From contig NZ_JAKJPO010000003.1 in NCBI RefSeq assembly GCF_021725675.1, positions 1 to 64,000 of the forward strand: 64,000 nt of DNA, given 5' to 3'. A program made the position numbers and the translations under genes. Each line of letters opens with the position of its first letter. Position 1 is the first letter of the stretch. This DNA is from Marilutibacter chinensis (GTDB taxonomy: Bacteria; Pseudomonadota; Gammaproteobacteria; Xanthomonadales; Xanthomonadaceae). Shown piece after piece: positions 10,233 through 19,110 of the stretch. The notes beneath the pieces are model-generated. The model made no database searches and was not told the origin of the DNA. It saw only the letters and a program-made list of their open reading frames with translations.

Positions 10233-10721
10233 TCATTCCGGCGCCAGCAGCTCGATCGCCATCACGAGGGCATCCTCGCGACCGTCATGTGACGGGTAGT
10301 AGCGGGGACGCCGGCCGATTTCGTTGAAGCCTTCCTGCTGGTAGAGCCGGATGGCGCCGCGGTTCGACGGCCGGACCTCCAGGAAGATGCGCTCCGCGCC
10401 GCGTCCGCGGGCGACGTGCATCAATGCCTGCAGCAGGCGTCGGCCGTGGCCGCGTCCCTGCCGCTCCGGTGCGATGCATATGTTGAGCACGTGGGCTTCG
10501 CCGGCCGCGACGCTCATCAGAAAGTAACCGACGATGCGCCCCTCCTCGTGCAGCACCCAGGCCGGATAGTCGGCTCGCAGGCAGTCGCGGAAGATGCCCG
10601 GCGTCCAGGGGAACGGATAGGCTTCGATCTCGATCGCATAGACCGCGTCGAGGTCGTCCTCGCGCATCGGCCGCAGGCCCGCTGCCGGCTGCAATGTCGC
10701 GTCGGCAGCCAGTGCATTCAT
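10233..10721 (-). CDS. rimI: Ribosomal protein S18-alanine N-acetyltransferase RimI
   Basis: GNAT-family acetyltransferase that acetylates the N-terminal alanine of ribosomal protein S18. The 162-residue product contains YPFPWTPGIFRDCL, the acetyl-CoA loop RQGRGHGRRLL (motif A), the following VRPSNRGAIRLYQQEGF and a conserved RPRYYPSHDGREDALVM ending, all characteristic of RimI. The ATG at 10721 overlaps the upstream holD-like stop as ATGA. It is the last gene of the pssA-holD-rimI operon and faces valS convergently. Confidence 0.93.
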   Translation of the reverse strand: MNALAADATLQPAAGLRPMREDDLDAVYAIEIEAYPFPWTPGIFRDCLRADYPAWVLHEEGRIVGYFLMSVAAGEAHVLNICIAPERQGRGHGRRLLQALMHVARGRGAERIFLEVRPSNRGAIRLYQQEGFNEIGRRPRYYPSHDGREDALVMAIELLAPE

Positions 10722-11164
10722 GCCCGTCCCGCCTTGCGCGCGGCCCGCAGCTGCGACCACAGCGCGCGCTTGCGTGCGGGATCGGCGCGCAGCGCATCCA
10801 GGTCGAACGCGATCGTCTGCAACAGGGCCTCGCCCTCGTGCGGAGTGCGCCGGGCCGTCGCGCGCAGCAGCGCCCGATAGAGACGGTCGCCCATCCGCCC
10901 CTGCACGCCCCCCGCCACCGCCGCTGGCGTGGCTGGAATGTCCGCGACAACCGGTTTCATGGGCGGCTTGGGTACCGTCATCCGCGGTCCCGGCGTGGGC
11001 GGCGGTGCCGGCGGCGCGGATGCTTCGTTCGCGGCGTCCTCGCCGGCACCTTTCCCGTCGACCTCGTCCTCGGGACGTCCCGGCTCGCCGCCCGCCAACA
11101 CCAGCACCGGGTGCCCCAGCACCCGCAGCCACTCCCGCTGGCATGTCGTCCACGGCGTACTCAT
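10718..11164 (-). CDS. holD: Putative DNA polymerase III psi subunit (HolD-like)
   Basis: A 148-aa protein with N-terminus QREWLRVLGHPVLVLAG, a proline/alanine/acidic low-complexity middle (about residues 27-75) and a C-terminal helix DALRADPARKRALWSQL. From memory, E. coli HolD has RRDWQLQQLGITQW near its start and LRANPTARAALWQQI near its end. The match at both ends and the position directly upstream of rimI, as in the E. coli holD-rimI operon, argue for a divergent psi subunit bridging chi (HolC) and the clamp loader. It overlaps rimI and pssA by ATGA on both sides. The linker is unusually low in complexity, so most pipelines would call it hypothetical. Confidence 0.6.
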   Translation of the reverse strand: MSTPWTTCQREWLRVLGHPVLVLAGGEPGRPEDEVDGKGAGEDAANEASAPPAPPPTPGPRMTVPKPPMKPVVADIPATPAAVAGGVQGRMGDRLYRALLRATARRTPHEGEALLQTIAFDLDALRADPARKRALWSQLRAARKAGRA

Positions 11165-11958
11165 GGCCGGGGGCCGTCCTCCCCGCCACGCCCCCCTCCG
11201 CGCCGCACCCTGCGGTAGAGCCAGGACATCGGCCCGGACAGCGCATACAGCGCCGATGCCGCCAGCAGCACGCTGGGCGGGTCGATCGCGATCGCCACCA
11301 CCGCCGCGACCGCGAGCATGATCGCAAGGAACGGCACGCGGTCGTTGCGGGGACCACTCTTGAAGCTGAAATAGCGCAGCCCGCTGACCATCAGCACCGC
11401 GGCCACCACGGTCAGTACCAGCGCCGGATAGCGCAACTGCTCGCCGGTGTAGCCAAGCTCGTGCGCGGTCCAGACGAAACTGGCCATCAGTCCCGCCGCC
11501 GCCGGGCTGGCCAGGCCGATGAACCAGCGCTTGTCGACGACCGCAACCTGCGAGTTGAACCGCGCCAGCCGCAGCGCCGCACACGCCGCATACAGGAACG
11601 CCGCGATCCAGCCGACCTTGCCGGCGGTGACGCTGTCGAACTTCATCGTCGACAGCGCCCAGTGATACATCACCAGCGCTGGCGCCAGGCCAAAGCTGAT
11701 CAGGTCGGCCAGCGAGTCGTACTGGACGCCGAACTCGCTCTGGGTATGGGTCAGCCGCGCCACCCGCCCGTCCACGCCATCGAGGACCGCGGCGACGAAC
11801 ACGGCGATGCAGGCATCGTCGAAACGCCCCTGCGACGCGGCGATGATCGCGTAGAACCCCGCGAACAGCCCGCCGGTGGTGAACAGGTTGGGCAGCAGGT
11901 AGATGCCGCGGTTGCGCGGGCGCGGCGGCAGCCGTGATGGGGGTTGGGTTTCTTGCAT
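11161..11958 (-). CDS. pssA: CDP-diacylglycerol-serine O-phosphatidyltransferase
   Basis: Integral membrane enzyme that makes phosphatidylserine, the precursor of phosphatidylethanolamine. The 265-aa protein carries the complete CDP-alcohol phosphotransferase signature DGVDGRVAR followed by G and YDSLAD (four Asp, residues about 55-80), flanked by hydrophobic helices (LFTTGGLFAGFYAIIA; LVLTVVAAVLMVSGL). It is the Gram-positive-type (type II) PssA. The ATG at 11958 places a short basic tail before the first helix; the longer open frame has no similarity. First gene of the coupled pssA-holD-rimI operon. Confidence 0.93.
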   Translation of the reverse strand: MQETQPPSRLPPRPRNRGIYLLPNLFTTGGLFAGFYAIIAASQGRFDDACIAVFVAAVLDGVDGRVARLTHTQSEFGVQYDSLADLISFGLAPALVMYHWALSTMKFDSVTAGKVGWIAAFLYAACAALRLARFNSQVAVVDKRWFIGLASPAAAGLMASFVWTAHELGYTGEQLRYPALVLTVVAAVLMVSGLRYFSFKSGPRNDRVPFLAIMLAVAAVVAIAIDPPSVLLAASALYALSGPMSWLYRRVRRGGGRGGEDGPRP

Positions 11959-12110
11959 GAAGCAGAGTGTATCGCTTGCCAGTGCGGCGGAGCGGTGATG
12001 CAATCGGCGTCTGACCGGCGAAACCCGCCGCGAACGGAGCTCCGACGATGACCCGCCCGACCGCCGCCCGCACTCCTGGCCACACGTTCCAGGGTTCTCC
12101 AGCCCCGCGC

Positions 12111-12506
12111 ATGACGCGTCCCGCCGACGCATGGCGCGCATTGCTGTGCGCCGGCCTGCTGGTCGCGGCCCTGCCGGCATTCGCCGGGCAGGTCTACCAG
12201 TGGAAGGACGCCAACGGCGTGACCCACTACTCCGACTCGCCGCCGCCCGGCCAGGAATACCAGGGTCGCGACATCGACGCGTCGGCTCCCACGCCGGACG
12301 CCCCCGCCGCTGGCACCGAAGCGGCCGCGCCTGCCGAAAGCGCCACCTGCGTCGACGCGCGCGCCAACCTCAAGATGCTGTCCGCCGACGGTCCCGTGGG
12401 CGTGGATTCGGACGGCGACGGCAAGGCCGACGGCACCCTGGATGAAGAGCAGCGCGCGAATCAGCGGCAGCTGGCGGAAGCCGCGATCCAGGTTCACTGC
12501 AAGTAG
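12111..12506 (+). CDS. DUF4124 domain periplasmic protein
   Basis: Small exported protein (131 aa) of unknown function. It begins with a signal peptide (about residues 8-25, ending LPAFA before GQVYQWKD) and then the DUF4124 signature VYQWKDANGVTHYSDSPPP, common in xanthomonad and pseudomonad envelope proteins. A variable Ala/Pro-rich linker and a C-terminal part with two cysteines (ATCVDAR and VHCK) follow. I prefer the ATG at 12111 to the upstream one at 12048 because it gives a standard signal peptide. It stands alone, divergent from pssA. Confidence 0.85.
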   Translation: MTRPADAWRALLCAGLLVAALPAFAGQVYQWKDANGVTHYSDSPPPGQEYQGRDIDASAPTPDAPAAGTEAAAPAESATCVDARANLKMLSADGPVGVDSDGDGKADGTLDEEQRANQRQLAEAAIQVHCK

Positions 12507-12887
12507 GAGCCCGTCCCCCACGTCGTTCGGCCGGCAGCACGACCTCGCCGGGTAACGCCCTGCATTGCAGCGCCGGGCTGATCGCCGGGCCGAGGTCTCA
12601 GCGGCGTTGCGGCGCCGCAGGGCCGTCAGACGGACCGGAGCCTTCGACCCACGGCCCGGCCAAGGCCCGCAGACCCTGCGGCGGCCTTGATCGGGCCGCT
12701 TTCGGCAACCCGGAACCGGAGTCCCGGCAGATCGACCCGCCCGGATATCGCAGAGCTGCCTGCGCTCCACCGGTGCCCGCACCGCAACGGCGCCTCCCGT
12801 GCGCCGGAAGCCGGCGCGGTGCGCGGGTCGCGCCGCGGGCGCGCGCACGGCAGAATGGCCGCTTCCCTTACGTCCGAAGTGCCGCCG
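12507..12887. other. Intergenic region upstream of proS
   Basis: About 380 GC-rich bases between the DUF4124 gene and proS. No gene, RNA or obvious T-tailed terminator was recognised; open frames here are continuations of the proS frame without family similarity. An alternative proS ATG lies at 12855. Confidence 0.5.
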
Positions 12888-14597
12888 ATGCGCCTGTCGC
12901 AGTTCCACCTCCATACCAGCAAGGAAGTTCCCGCCGACGCGGAGATCGTCAGCCACAAGCTGATGCTCAAGGCCGGCATGATCCGCAAGCTCGCTGCCGG
13001 ACTCTATACCTGGAGCCCGCTGGGGCTGCGCGTGCTGCGCAAGGTCGAACGGGCCGTGCGCGAGGAAATGAACGCCGCCGGCGCGATCGAGCTGCTGATG
13101 CCCTCGGTGCAGCCGAAGGAGCTGTGGCAGGAGACCGGGCGCTGGGAGAAGTTCGGCGGCCAGTTGCTGAAGATGCAGGACCGCAAGGAGGCCTGGTACT
13201 GCTACGGGCCGACCCACGAAGAGGTCATTACCGACTTCGCCCGCAATGAGCTGGCCAGCTACAAGCAGCTGCCGGTGACCTTCTACCAGATCCAGACCAA
13301 GTTCCGCGACGAGATCCGCCCGCGCTTCGGGGTAATGCGCGCACGCGAGTTCCTGATGAAGGACGCCTACTCGTTCCACCTCACCGAGGAGGACCTGGAG
13401 CGGGAGTACCGCAACATGTTCGACGCCTACTGCCGGATCTTCGAGCGCCTGGGCCTGCAGTACCGCGCAGTGTTCGCCGATACAGGCGCCATCGGCGGCA
13501 ACGCGTCGCACGAATTCCACGTGCTGGCCGACTCCGGCGAGGATGCGATCGCCTACTCCAGCGGTTCCGAGTACGCGGCCAATGTCGAACTGGCCTCGGC
13601 CGCGGCGCCGGGTCCCCGTCCGGATGCCGGCGAGACGATGCACAGGGTCGAAACGCCGACCCAGAAGACCTGCGAGGACGTCGCGGCGCTGATGGGCATC
13701 GGCCTGGAGCGCACGGTCAAGTCGGTGGCGGTGGTCGGCGCGGATGCCGACGGCACCCCGCAGTTCGTGCTTGCACTGGTGCGCGGCGATCACGTCGTCA
13801 ATGAGATCAAGCTGTCGAAGCTGCCCGGCCTGGGCGAGTACCGGCCGGCGACCGAGACGGAGATCGCCGAGCATCTCGGCAGCGAACCGGGCTTCCTCGG
13901 CCCCGTCGGCCCGGCCCGGCCGGTCCGGGTGATCGCCGACCGCAACGTCGCGGCAATGGCCGACTTCGTCGTCGGCGCGAACGAAGCCGGTTACCACCTG
14001 GCCGGGGTCAACTGGGGCCGCGACCTGCCCGAGCCCGAGGTCGCCGACATCCGCAATGTCGTCACCGGCGACCCCTCCCCCGACGGTCAGGGTACGCTCG
14101 CGCTGTGCCGTGGCATCGAGGTCGGCCATGTATTCCAGCTCGGTCGCAGGTACGCCGAGGCGATGAAGTGCACGGTGCTCGACGAGAACGGCAAGGCGGC
14201 GGTGCCGGCGATGGGCTGCTATGGCATCGGCGTGTCGCGCATCGTCGCCGCGGCGATCGAGCAGAATTTCGACGACAACGGCATCCGTTGGCCCGAGGCG
14301 ATGGCGCCATGGCGGGTCGCGGTCTGCCTGATCAATCCGAAGAAGGATCCCGCGGTCGCCGAGGCCGCCGAGAGCCTGTATCGGGACCTCGCAGCGGCCG
14401 GGGTCGATGCCGTGCTCGACGACCGCGGCCTGCGCCCCGGCGCGATGTTCGCCGACATGGAGCTGATCGGCATCCCTCACCGGGTGGTGGTATCCGAACG
14501 CGGCCTCGCCGCCGGCACCTTCGAATACCGTGCCCGCGATGCGGCCGAGCCGGAAAATCTCGACCGCGCCGGCGTATTTGCCCGCTTCGGCATTTGA
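12888..14597 (+). CDS. proS: Prolyl-tRNA synthetase
   Basis: Class II aminoacyl-tRNA synthetase for proline. The 569-aa length matches the bacterial-type enzyme with an inserted editing (INS/YbaK-like) domain. Visible are the N-terminal [18 protein letters not shown], class II motif 1 around [18 protein letters not shown], motif 2 [21 protein letters not shown], the editing insertion (about residues 225-405) and motif 3 [11 protein letters not shown] with a C-terminal anticodon-binding domain. The start at 12888 gives the usual N-terminus; 12855 is an in-frame alternative. Confidence 0.96.
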   Translation: MRLSQFHLHTSKEVPADAEIVSHKLMLKAGMIRKLAAGLYTWSPLGLRVLRKVERAVREEMNAAGAIELLMPSVQPKELWQETGRWEKFGGQLLKMQDRKEAWYCYGPTHEEVITDFARNELASYKQLPVTFYQIQTKFRDEIRPRFGVMRAREFLMKDAYSFHLTEEDLEREYRNMFDAYCRIFERLGLQYRAVFADTGAIGGNASHEFHVLADSGEDAIAYSSGSEYAANVELASAAAPGPRPDAGETMHRVETPTQKTCEDVAALMGIGLERTVKSVAVVGADADGTPQFVLALVRGDHVVNEIKLSKLPGLGEYRPATETEIAEHLGSEPGFLGPVGPARPVRVIADRNVAAMADFVVGANEAGYHLAGVNWGRDLPEPEVADIRNVVTGDPSPDGQGTLALCRGIEVGHVFQLGRRYAEAMKCTVLDENGKAAVPAMGCYGIGVSRIVAAAIEQNFDDNGIRWPEAMAPWRVAVCLINPKKDPAVAEAAESLYRDLAAAGVDAVLDDRGLRPGAMFADMELIGIPHRVVVSERGLAAGTFEYRARDAAEPENLDRAGVFARFGI

Positions 14598-14632
14598 GAC
14601 GGGCATTACCACATTTGAGACGGGCATTACCA
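14591..14632. repeat. 21-bp tandem duplication at the proS stop
   Basis: An exact 21-base unit beginning CATTTGAGACGGGCATTACC occurs twice in tandem (14591-14611 and 14612-14632). The first copy includes the proS stop codon TGA (14595-14597), and because the unit is 7 codons long the second copy repeats the stop in frame. It appears to be a recent slippage or duplication event. Confidence 0.85.
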
Positions 14633-14841
14633 GCGGAGAATCCGCAACGAAACGGATCCCCGCGCCCGGACCGGTCGGCGCCCGCATTTACTGATTAATG
14701 CTGGCGATTTATCATCGCTCCGCCCGATGCATCAGCGGGCGCCGAATCCTGCATTCGGCGCATCCGGCTCCCCCTGGTGGGTCACGGTGTTTTTCCACTC
14801 GGTTTTCCAGTCCGTTCTACACCCGCATTTCCGGAGGTTGC

Positions 14842-15204
14842 ATGTCGATCGATATCAATTCCCTGTCCGCGAAGGAACTCGAGTCGCTGATCAGCAAGGC
14901 CAAGAAGCGCAAAACGACCCTGGCCAAGCGCAAGCCGATCGCCTCGGTCCGCAAGAAGCTCGCCTCGCTGGCCAAGGCCGAGGGCTACACCATCGAGGAA
15001 CTGTTCGGCACCAAGGGCGCGCCGGGCCGCACCGGCACCACGGCCAAGGCCGGCAAGGCCCGCAAGTCGGGCGGCAAGGTCGCACCGAAGTACCGCGACC
15101 CGGCCAACAGCGCCAATACCTGGACCGGCCGCGGCAAGCAGCCGCGCTGGCTGGCCGCCTATACCTCCGCGGGCCGCAAGCTCGAGGACTTCCTGATCAA
15201 GTAG
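14842..15204 (+). CDS. H-NS family nucleoid-associated protein
   Basis: DNA-binding nucleoid protein that probably silences AT-rich or horizontally acquired DNA. The 120-aa product has an N-terminal oligomerisation region (SIDINSLSAKELESLISKAK), a lysine-rich middle with an AKAGKARKSGGK segment, and the C-terminal H-NS DNA-binding domain YRDPANSANTWTGRGKQPRW containing the AT-hook-like GRGKQPRW core. A strong Shine-Dalgarno GGAGGT at 14833-14838 fixes the start. A rho-independent terminator follows. Xanthomonad relatives (XrvA-like) affect virulence and polysaccharide genes, which is suggestive given the lower-GC island in this window. Confidence 0.93.
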   Translation: MSIDINSLSAKELESLISKAKKRKTTLAKRKPIASVRKKLASLAKAEGYTIEELFGTKGAPGRTGTTAKAGKARKSGGKVAPKYRDPANSANTWTGRGKQPRWLAAYTSAGRKLEDFLIK

Positions 15205-15255
15205 TCCCGGGCGGGAGATTCTCGATCAGACAAGATCGCGATTATTGCACCCCGA

Positions 15256-15281
15256 ACGCCGGCCTCGTGCCGGCGTTTTTT
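15256..15281 (+). terminator. Rho-independent terminator of the H-NS-like gene
   Basis: Perfect 8-bp stem ACGCCGGC/GCCGGCGT with loop CTCGT, followed directly by a run of six T (15276-15281). It lies about 50 bases after the stop codon of the H-NS family gene. Confidence 0.9.
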
Positions 15282-15401
15282 GTTTGCTCGAGGTCCCGGG
15301 TGGCCCACCGCCAGTCCTCATATCCGCCCGGGCAAACGGACCGCATCCGAAGATCGTTCCGGCCCCGGGGTGCGGCCTTGGCGGGGCGACCCGCATGAGC
15401 G

Positions 15402-15462
15402 GCAGGAGCGGAGCAGCGATCTGGTTTTCATGTAGGCCCATCGTGGCTTATGCCGCTCCTGC
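15402..15462. repeat. REP-like palindrome near thrE
   Basis: GCAGGAGCGG (15402-15411) pairs perfectly with CCGCTCCTGC (15453-15462). The internal segment 15440-15458 is 17/19 identical to the right arm of the hairpin at 2087-2105, so both belong to one dispersed intergenic family. Confidence 0.6.
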
Positions 15463-15465
15463 GCC

Positions 15466-15493
15466 AGTCCTCAGTCCTCAGTCCTCAGTCCTC
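15466..15493. repeat. Four tandem copies of a 7-bp repeat
   Basis: The heptamer AGTCCTC is repeated four times without interruption, ending six bases before the complement of the thrE-family stop codon. Copy number could vary by slippage, but it lies outside the reading frame. Confidence 0.85.
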
Positions 15494-15499
15494 AAAAAC

Positions 15500-16756
15500 C
15501 TAGAGATTCCGCCGCGAAGGCAGCAGCAGATTGCCGATCAGCAGGCCGGCGACCAGGGCCAGCAGGATATTGAGCACCGCCAGCAGGGCGATATTGCCGG
15601 CACCGACGTCCTGCTGCTGGACCAGGGTCAGCAGACCGCGCAGACTGGCGCTGCCAGGCACCAGCATGATGATGCCCGGTACCCGGATCACCGCGCCTGG
15701 CTGCTGCATCCAACGGGCGTAGGCGTTGCCGGCCACGGTGATCACCAGGGCGGCCAGGAAGATCCCCGCCGGACTGCCCAGCGCCAGCCCGACATGTCGC
15801 GAGATCAGGTATCCGCTGGCCGCCGCCAGCATCACCACCGGATAGTCGCGGCGATGGCCGCGGAACAGGATCGCGAATGCACACGCCGCCAGCGCGACCG
15901 CACACCATTCGACCCAGGCCGGCTGCGGGCGCCAGGCCCTGACGGCGGGTTCCAGGCCGGCCAGGTCGGCCAGGTACAGCGCCATCACCGTGCCGATGCC
16001 GAGCTTGAGCACGGTAGTGACCGCACCGGCGAACCGTGCCGCGCCGGAGATCAGGTGCTGGCTGCTCAGTTCGCTGATCGCATTGGTCAGCGCCATGCCG
16101 GGCAGCAGCACGATCAGCGACGCGATGATCACCGTGTTCTGGTTGACCGGCGCGACGAAGCTCGCCACCGCCACGGTGATCGCGGTGGCCAGGAACGCCG
16201 AAACCACGTCGATGCCCTCGCGCAGGCGCGGCCGCAGGTCGGCCAGCTGCACCAGCGCACCGATCAACAGGCCGTTGAAGCCGGCGACCATGATCTCCAT
16301 CCACGGCAGCCGCAGCAGGCCGGCCACCGCCATCGCGCACATGCCGTAGCCGAGCACCTGCAGCATGCGGGCACGCGGTCCCGGCGGCACGTCCAGCGCG
16401 TCCATCGCCGAGTGCGCGTCGGCGAGGTTCATCCGCCCCGCCAGCACGGCCTCGGCGATGCGGTCGGTCTCGCGGAGCCGGAACAGGTCGTTCTCGCCCG
16501 GCGGCAACCGGATCACCCGAGTCACGTCGCTCTCCCCCGGCGGACGCTCGGGGTCGCTGAAGCTCAGGATCAGGCCGGTCGGATTGGCCCATGGTTCGCA
16601 TTCCAGCCCCAGCTTCTCGGCCACCGAAGTGATCGCGCCCTCCAGGCGCTGCGAGGTCGTGCCGTACGCGTGCAGGCGCTCGGCGAGTTCGCAGACGAAG
16701 TTGATCCGGGCGGAATACCTGGCCGCGCTCAAGGGGGTGGGACTTGGGTCTGTCAT
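15500..16756 (-). CDS. Threonine/serine exporter family (ThrE) protein
   Basis: Inner-membrane protein of the ThrE family, which exports threonine and serine by proton exchange. The 418 aa combine both halves of the family: an N-terminal cytosolic/first membrane part (FVCELAERLHAYGTTSQRLE; then helices from about residue 135, GYGMCAMAVAGLLRL) and a C-terminal ThrE_2-like helical part (about 285-410, LLAVLNILLALVAGLLIGNLL). About ten hydrophobic segments are visible. The start ATG at 16756 gives MTDPSPTPLSAARYSARINF. The gene is monocistronic; substrate specificity is inferred from family only. Confidence 0.85.
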   Translation of the reverse strand: MTDPSPTPLSAARYSARINFVCELAERLHAYGTTSQRLEGAITSVAEKLGLECEPWANPTGLILSFSDPERPPGESDVTRVIRLPPGENDLFRLRETDRIAEAVLAGRMNLADAHSAMDALDVPPGPRARMLQVLGYGMCAMAVAGLLRLPWMEIMVAGFNGLLIGALVQLADLRPRLREGIDVVSAFLATAITVAVASFVAPVNQNTVIIASLIVLLPGMALTNAISELSSQHLISGAARFAGAVTTVLKLGIGTVMALYLADLAGLEPAVRAWRPQPAWVEWCAVALAACAFAILFRGHRRDYPVVMLAAASGYLISRHVGLALGSPAGIFLAALVITVAGNAYARWMQQPGAVIRVPGIIMLVPGSASLRGLLTLVQQQDVGAGNIALLAVLNILLALVAGLLIGNLLLPSRRNL

Positions 16757-17164
16757 CGAACCCCCGGCATGTTGCGCCAGTTCCGCGGACGGCCGGCGCA
16801 GTAGACAGCGGAAAGGCGCATGCCGTGGACATGCGACCCGGCGATGGCACAGCGGCGTGCGCCTGCGGGGCTGGCGCGGCGGATCGCCACCGCATGGCCA
16901 CGGTCCGGCATCGCGCCGCCTGGACGGAGGGAGACCGGGATGCTGCCGCGCACGCATTGTCCGGCAATCGCAGGGAATTGGCGCGATGAAGGGCCGGAGC
17001 ATCGATGAAGGGCGCTGTACATGACGGAAGCATCGCATGGGCCGCTCGCGTCCGACAGCCCGATTCGTGCCGCCGTCGGCGCCATGCGGTCGCGCCGCGA
17101 TGCGCCCCGACACACCGGGGCGACATTGACCCATCGCGCGGGTCGAGCCTGTATCCTCGCCGCA
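16757..17164. other. Intergenic region between thrE-family and Mla-type genes
   Basis: Just over 400 GC-rich bases that must hold divergent promoters for the exporter (leftward) and the lipid-transport operon (rightward). Near-repeats GGGCCGGAGCATCGATGAAG and CGCATGG-type motifs are present but form no clear operator. No gene recognised. Confidence 0.45.
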
Positions 17165-18289
17165 ATGCCCGTCACCCCGACCCCAGCGGACACGCCAAGG
17201 TTCAGCACCGATCCGGCCCGGCCGGGCTGGCTGCGGCTGAGCGGCCGCTGGACGCTCAACTACGCGCGGGATGTCGGCCTGGCGTTGCAGTCCGCTCCGG
17301 AGGACACCGCCGGTTTCGACGCGCGCGGCGTCACCCGGCTCGATTCGCTCGGGGTGCTGCAACTGCTGCGTTTCGCACGCCGGCGCGGGATCGACTTCGA
17401 CATCTGCCAGTTCGCCGAGGACCACCGCGCGCTGGTCGCGGCGATCGAGGACGTCGCCGACGATCGCCCCGAGCGCAAGCGCGGCTACGGCGTCGCCGAG
17501 GCGCTGGCCCGCCTGGGCCGTGCGGTGCACCGCAACTGGAACGAACTGCTGGCCCTGCTGGGATTCTTCGGCGAGGTGCTGGTCAAGCTGGTGCGGATGT
17601 TCCGGCAACCGCGTCGGTTCCGCCCGACCGCGACCGTCCACCACATGGAGCAGGTCGGTCTCGACGCGGTGCCGCTGGTGGCGCTGCTGTGCTTCCTCGT
17701 CGGTGCGGTGATCGCCTTCCTCGGCGCCAACATCCTGCGCGATTTCGGGGCGACGATCTTCGTCGTCGAGCTGGTCAGCATCTCGTTCCTGCGGGAATTC
17801 GCGGTGCTGTTGACCTCGATCATCCTCGCAGGCCGCACCGCCAGCGCGTTCACTGCCCAGATCGGCGCGATGGTCAGCCGGGAAGAGGTCGATGCGATCC
17901 GGACCCTCGGCCTCGACCCGGTCGACCTGCTGGTGATCCCGCGGGTGCTCGCCCTGGTGGTGATGCTGCCGCTGCTGACCTTCGTGGCGATGATCGCCGG
18001 CCTGCTCGGCGGCCTGACCGTCGGTGCCTATGGCCTCGACATCCCGCCGCCGCAGTACCTGGCCCGCATGCACGAAACGATGGAGTTCCGCCATTTCCTG
18101 GTCGGACTGGTCAAGGCGCCGGTGTTCGCGGTGATGATCGCGTTGATCGGCTGTCTGGAAGGACTGCAGGTCGAAGGCACCGCACAGTCGGTCGGCGAAC
18201 GCACCACCTCCAGCGTGGTGCAGGCGATCTCGATGGTGATCGTGGTGGACGCGTTCGCCGCGATCTGGTTCATGCAGGTGGGGCTGTGA
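17165..18289 (+). CDS. STAS-MlaE fusion lipid ABC transporter permease
   Basis: Inner-membrane permease of an MCE (Mla-type) phospholipid/lipid transport ABC system. The 374-aa protein joins an N-terminal STAS-like domain (residues about 15-105; LRLSGRWTLNYARDV, FDARGVTRLDSLGVLQLL) to an MlaE permease domain (from about 155: VGLDAVPLVALLCFLVGAVIAFLG, with the family hallmark VSREEVDAIRTLGLDPVD). The STAS part takes the role of separate MlaB. The ATG at 17165 leaves a short linker before STAS. It is followed by the ATPase after two bases, then MCE protein and lipoprotein. Confidence 0.88.
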   Translation: MPVTPTPADTPRFSTDPARPGWLRLSGRWTLNYARDVGLALQSAPEDTAGFDARGVTRLDSLGVLQLLRFARRRGIDFDICQFAEDHRALVAAIEDVADDRPERKRGYGVAEALARLGRAVHRNWNELLALLGFFGEVLVKLVRMFRQPRRFRPTATVHHMEQVGLDAVPLVALLCFLVGAVIAFLGANILRDFGATIFVVELVSISFLREFAVLLTSIILAGRTASAFTAQIGAMVSREEVDAIRTLGLDPVDLLVIPRVLALVVMLPLLTFVAMIAGLLGGLTVGAYGLDIPPPQYLARMHETMEFRHFLVGLVKAPVFAVMIALIGCLEGLQVEGTAQSVGERTTSSVVQAISMVIVVDAFAAIWFMQVGL

Positions 18290-18291
18290 CG

Positions 18292-19098
18292 ATGTCCAGC
18301 CTGACGCCCGCCCCGGATCCGGTACCCGATCCCATCATCCGCGTCCGCGGCGTGTCCAACCGGTTCGGCCGCCAGGTGGTGCATGAGGACCTCGACCTGG
18401 ACGTGCGGCGGGGCGAGATTCTCGGCGTCGTGGGCGGCTCGGGCAGTGGCAAGTCGGTGCTGATGCGGACGATCATCGGCCTGCGCCAACCCAACGCCGG
18501 CTCGATCGAAGTCCTCGGGATCGACGCGCGCAGCGACGATGCGACACAACGGCGCGAGATCGAACGCCGTACCGGCGTGCTGTTCCAGGACGGCGCGTTG
18601 TTCTCGTCGCTGACCGTCGGCGAGAACGTGCAGGTACCGCTCAAGGAGTACCACCCGCACCTGCCGGACTCGCTGCTCTACGAACTCGCGCTGCTCAAGA
18701 TCAAGCTCGCCGGACTGCCGGCGGACGCCCTCGACAAGCTTCCGGCCCAGTTGTCCGGCGGCATGCGCAAGCGTGCCGGCCTGGCGCGCGCGCTCGCGCT
18801 CGATCCGCCGCTGCTGTTCCTCGACGAGCCCACCGCGGGTCTCGACCCGATCGGCGCGGCGGCCTTCGACCGCCTGATCCGTACGCTGCAGCAGGCGCTG
18901 GGACTGACGGTGTTCCTGATCACCCACGACCTCGACACCCTGTACGCTATCTGCGACCGGATCGCCGTACTCGCCGACCGCAGGGTGGTCGCCTGTGCCC
19001 CGATCGACGAGGTGGAACGGTTCGGCCATCCCTGGGTGCAGGAGTACTTCCACGGCCCGCGCGCGCGCGCCGCACAGGCCGCCCGTCGCACAGAGTGA
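18292..19098 (+). CDS. MlaF-like lipid ABC transporter ATP-binding protein
   Basis: ATPase subunit of the Mla-type system, cytoplasmic face. The 268 aa contain Walker A GGSGSGKSVL (about residue 47), Q-loop in GVLFQDGALFSSLTVGENV (an MlaF-family signature), ABC signature LSGGMRKRAGLARAL, Walker B LLFLDEPTAGLD and the H-loop LITHDLDT. It starts two bases after the permease stop and is followed by the MCE gene after 12 bases, so all four genes form one operon. Confidence 0.92.
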   Translation: MSSLTPAPDPVPDPIIRVRGVSNRFGRQVVHEDLDLDVRRGEILGVVGGSGSGKSVLMRTIIGLRQPNAGSIEVLGIDARSDDATQRREIERRTGVLFQDGALFSSLTVGENVQVPLKEYHPHLPDSLLYELALLKIKLAGLPADALDKLPAQLSGGMRKRAGLARALALDPPLLFLDEPTAGLDPIGAAAFDRLIRTLQQALGLTVFLITHDLDTLYAICDRIAVLADRRVVACAPIDEVERFGHPWVQEYFHGPRARAAQAARRTE

Positions 19099-19110
19099 AG
19101 GCAGACGCTG

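Noticed and set aside
11751..14687. A 978-residue open frame antisense to proS and across the DUF4124 gene
   Set aside because: Low-complexity Arg/Gly/Val-rich translation with no motif; proS on the opposite strand is certain.
15466..15493. The 4 x 7-bp repeat as a phase-variation switch
   Set aside because: It lies beyond the stop codon of the exporter gene and not in a promoter or reading frame that it could switch.
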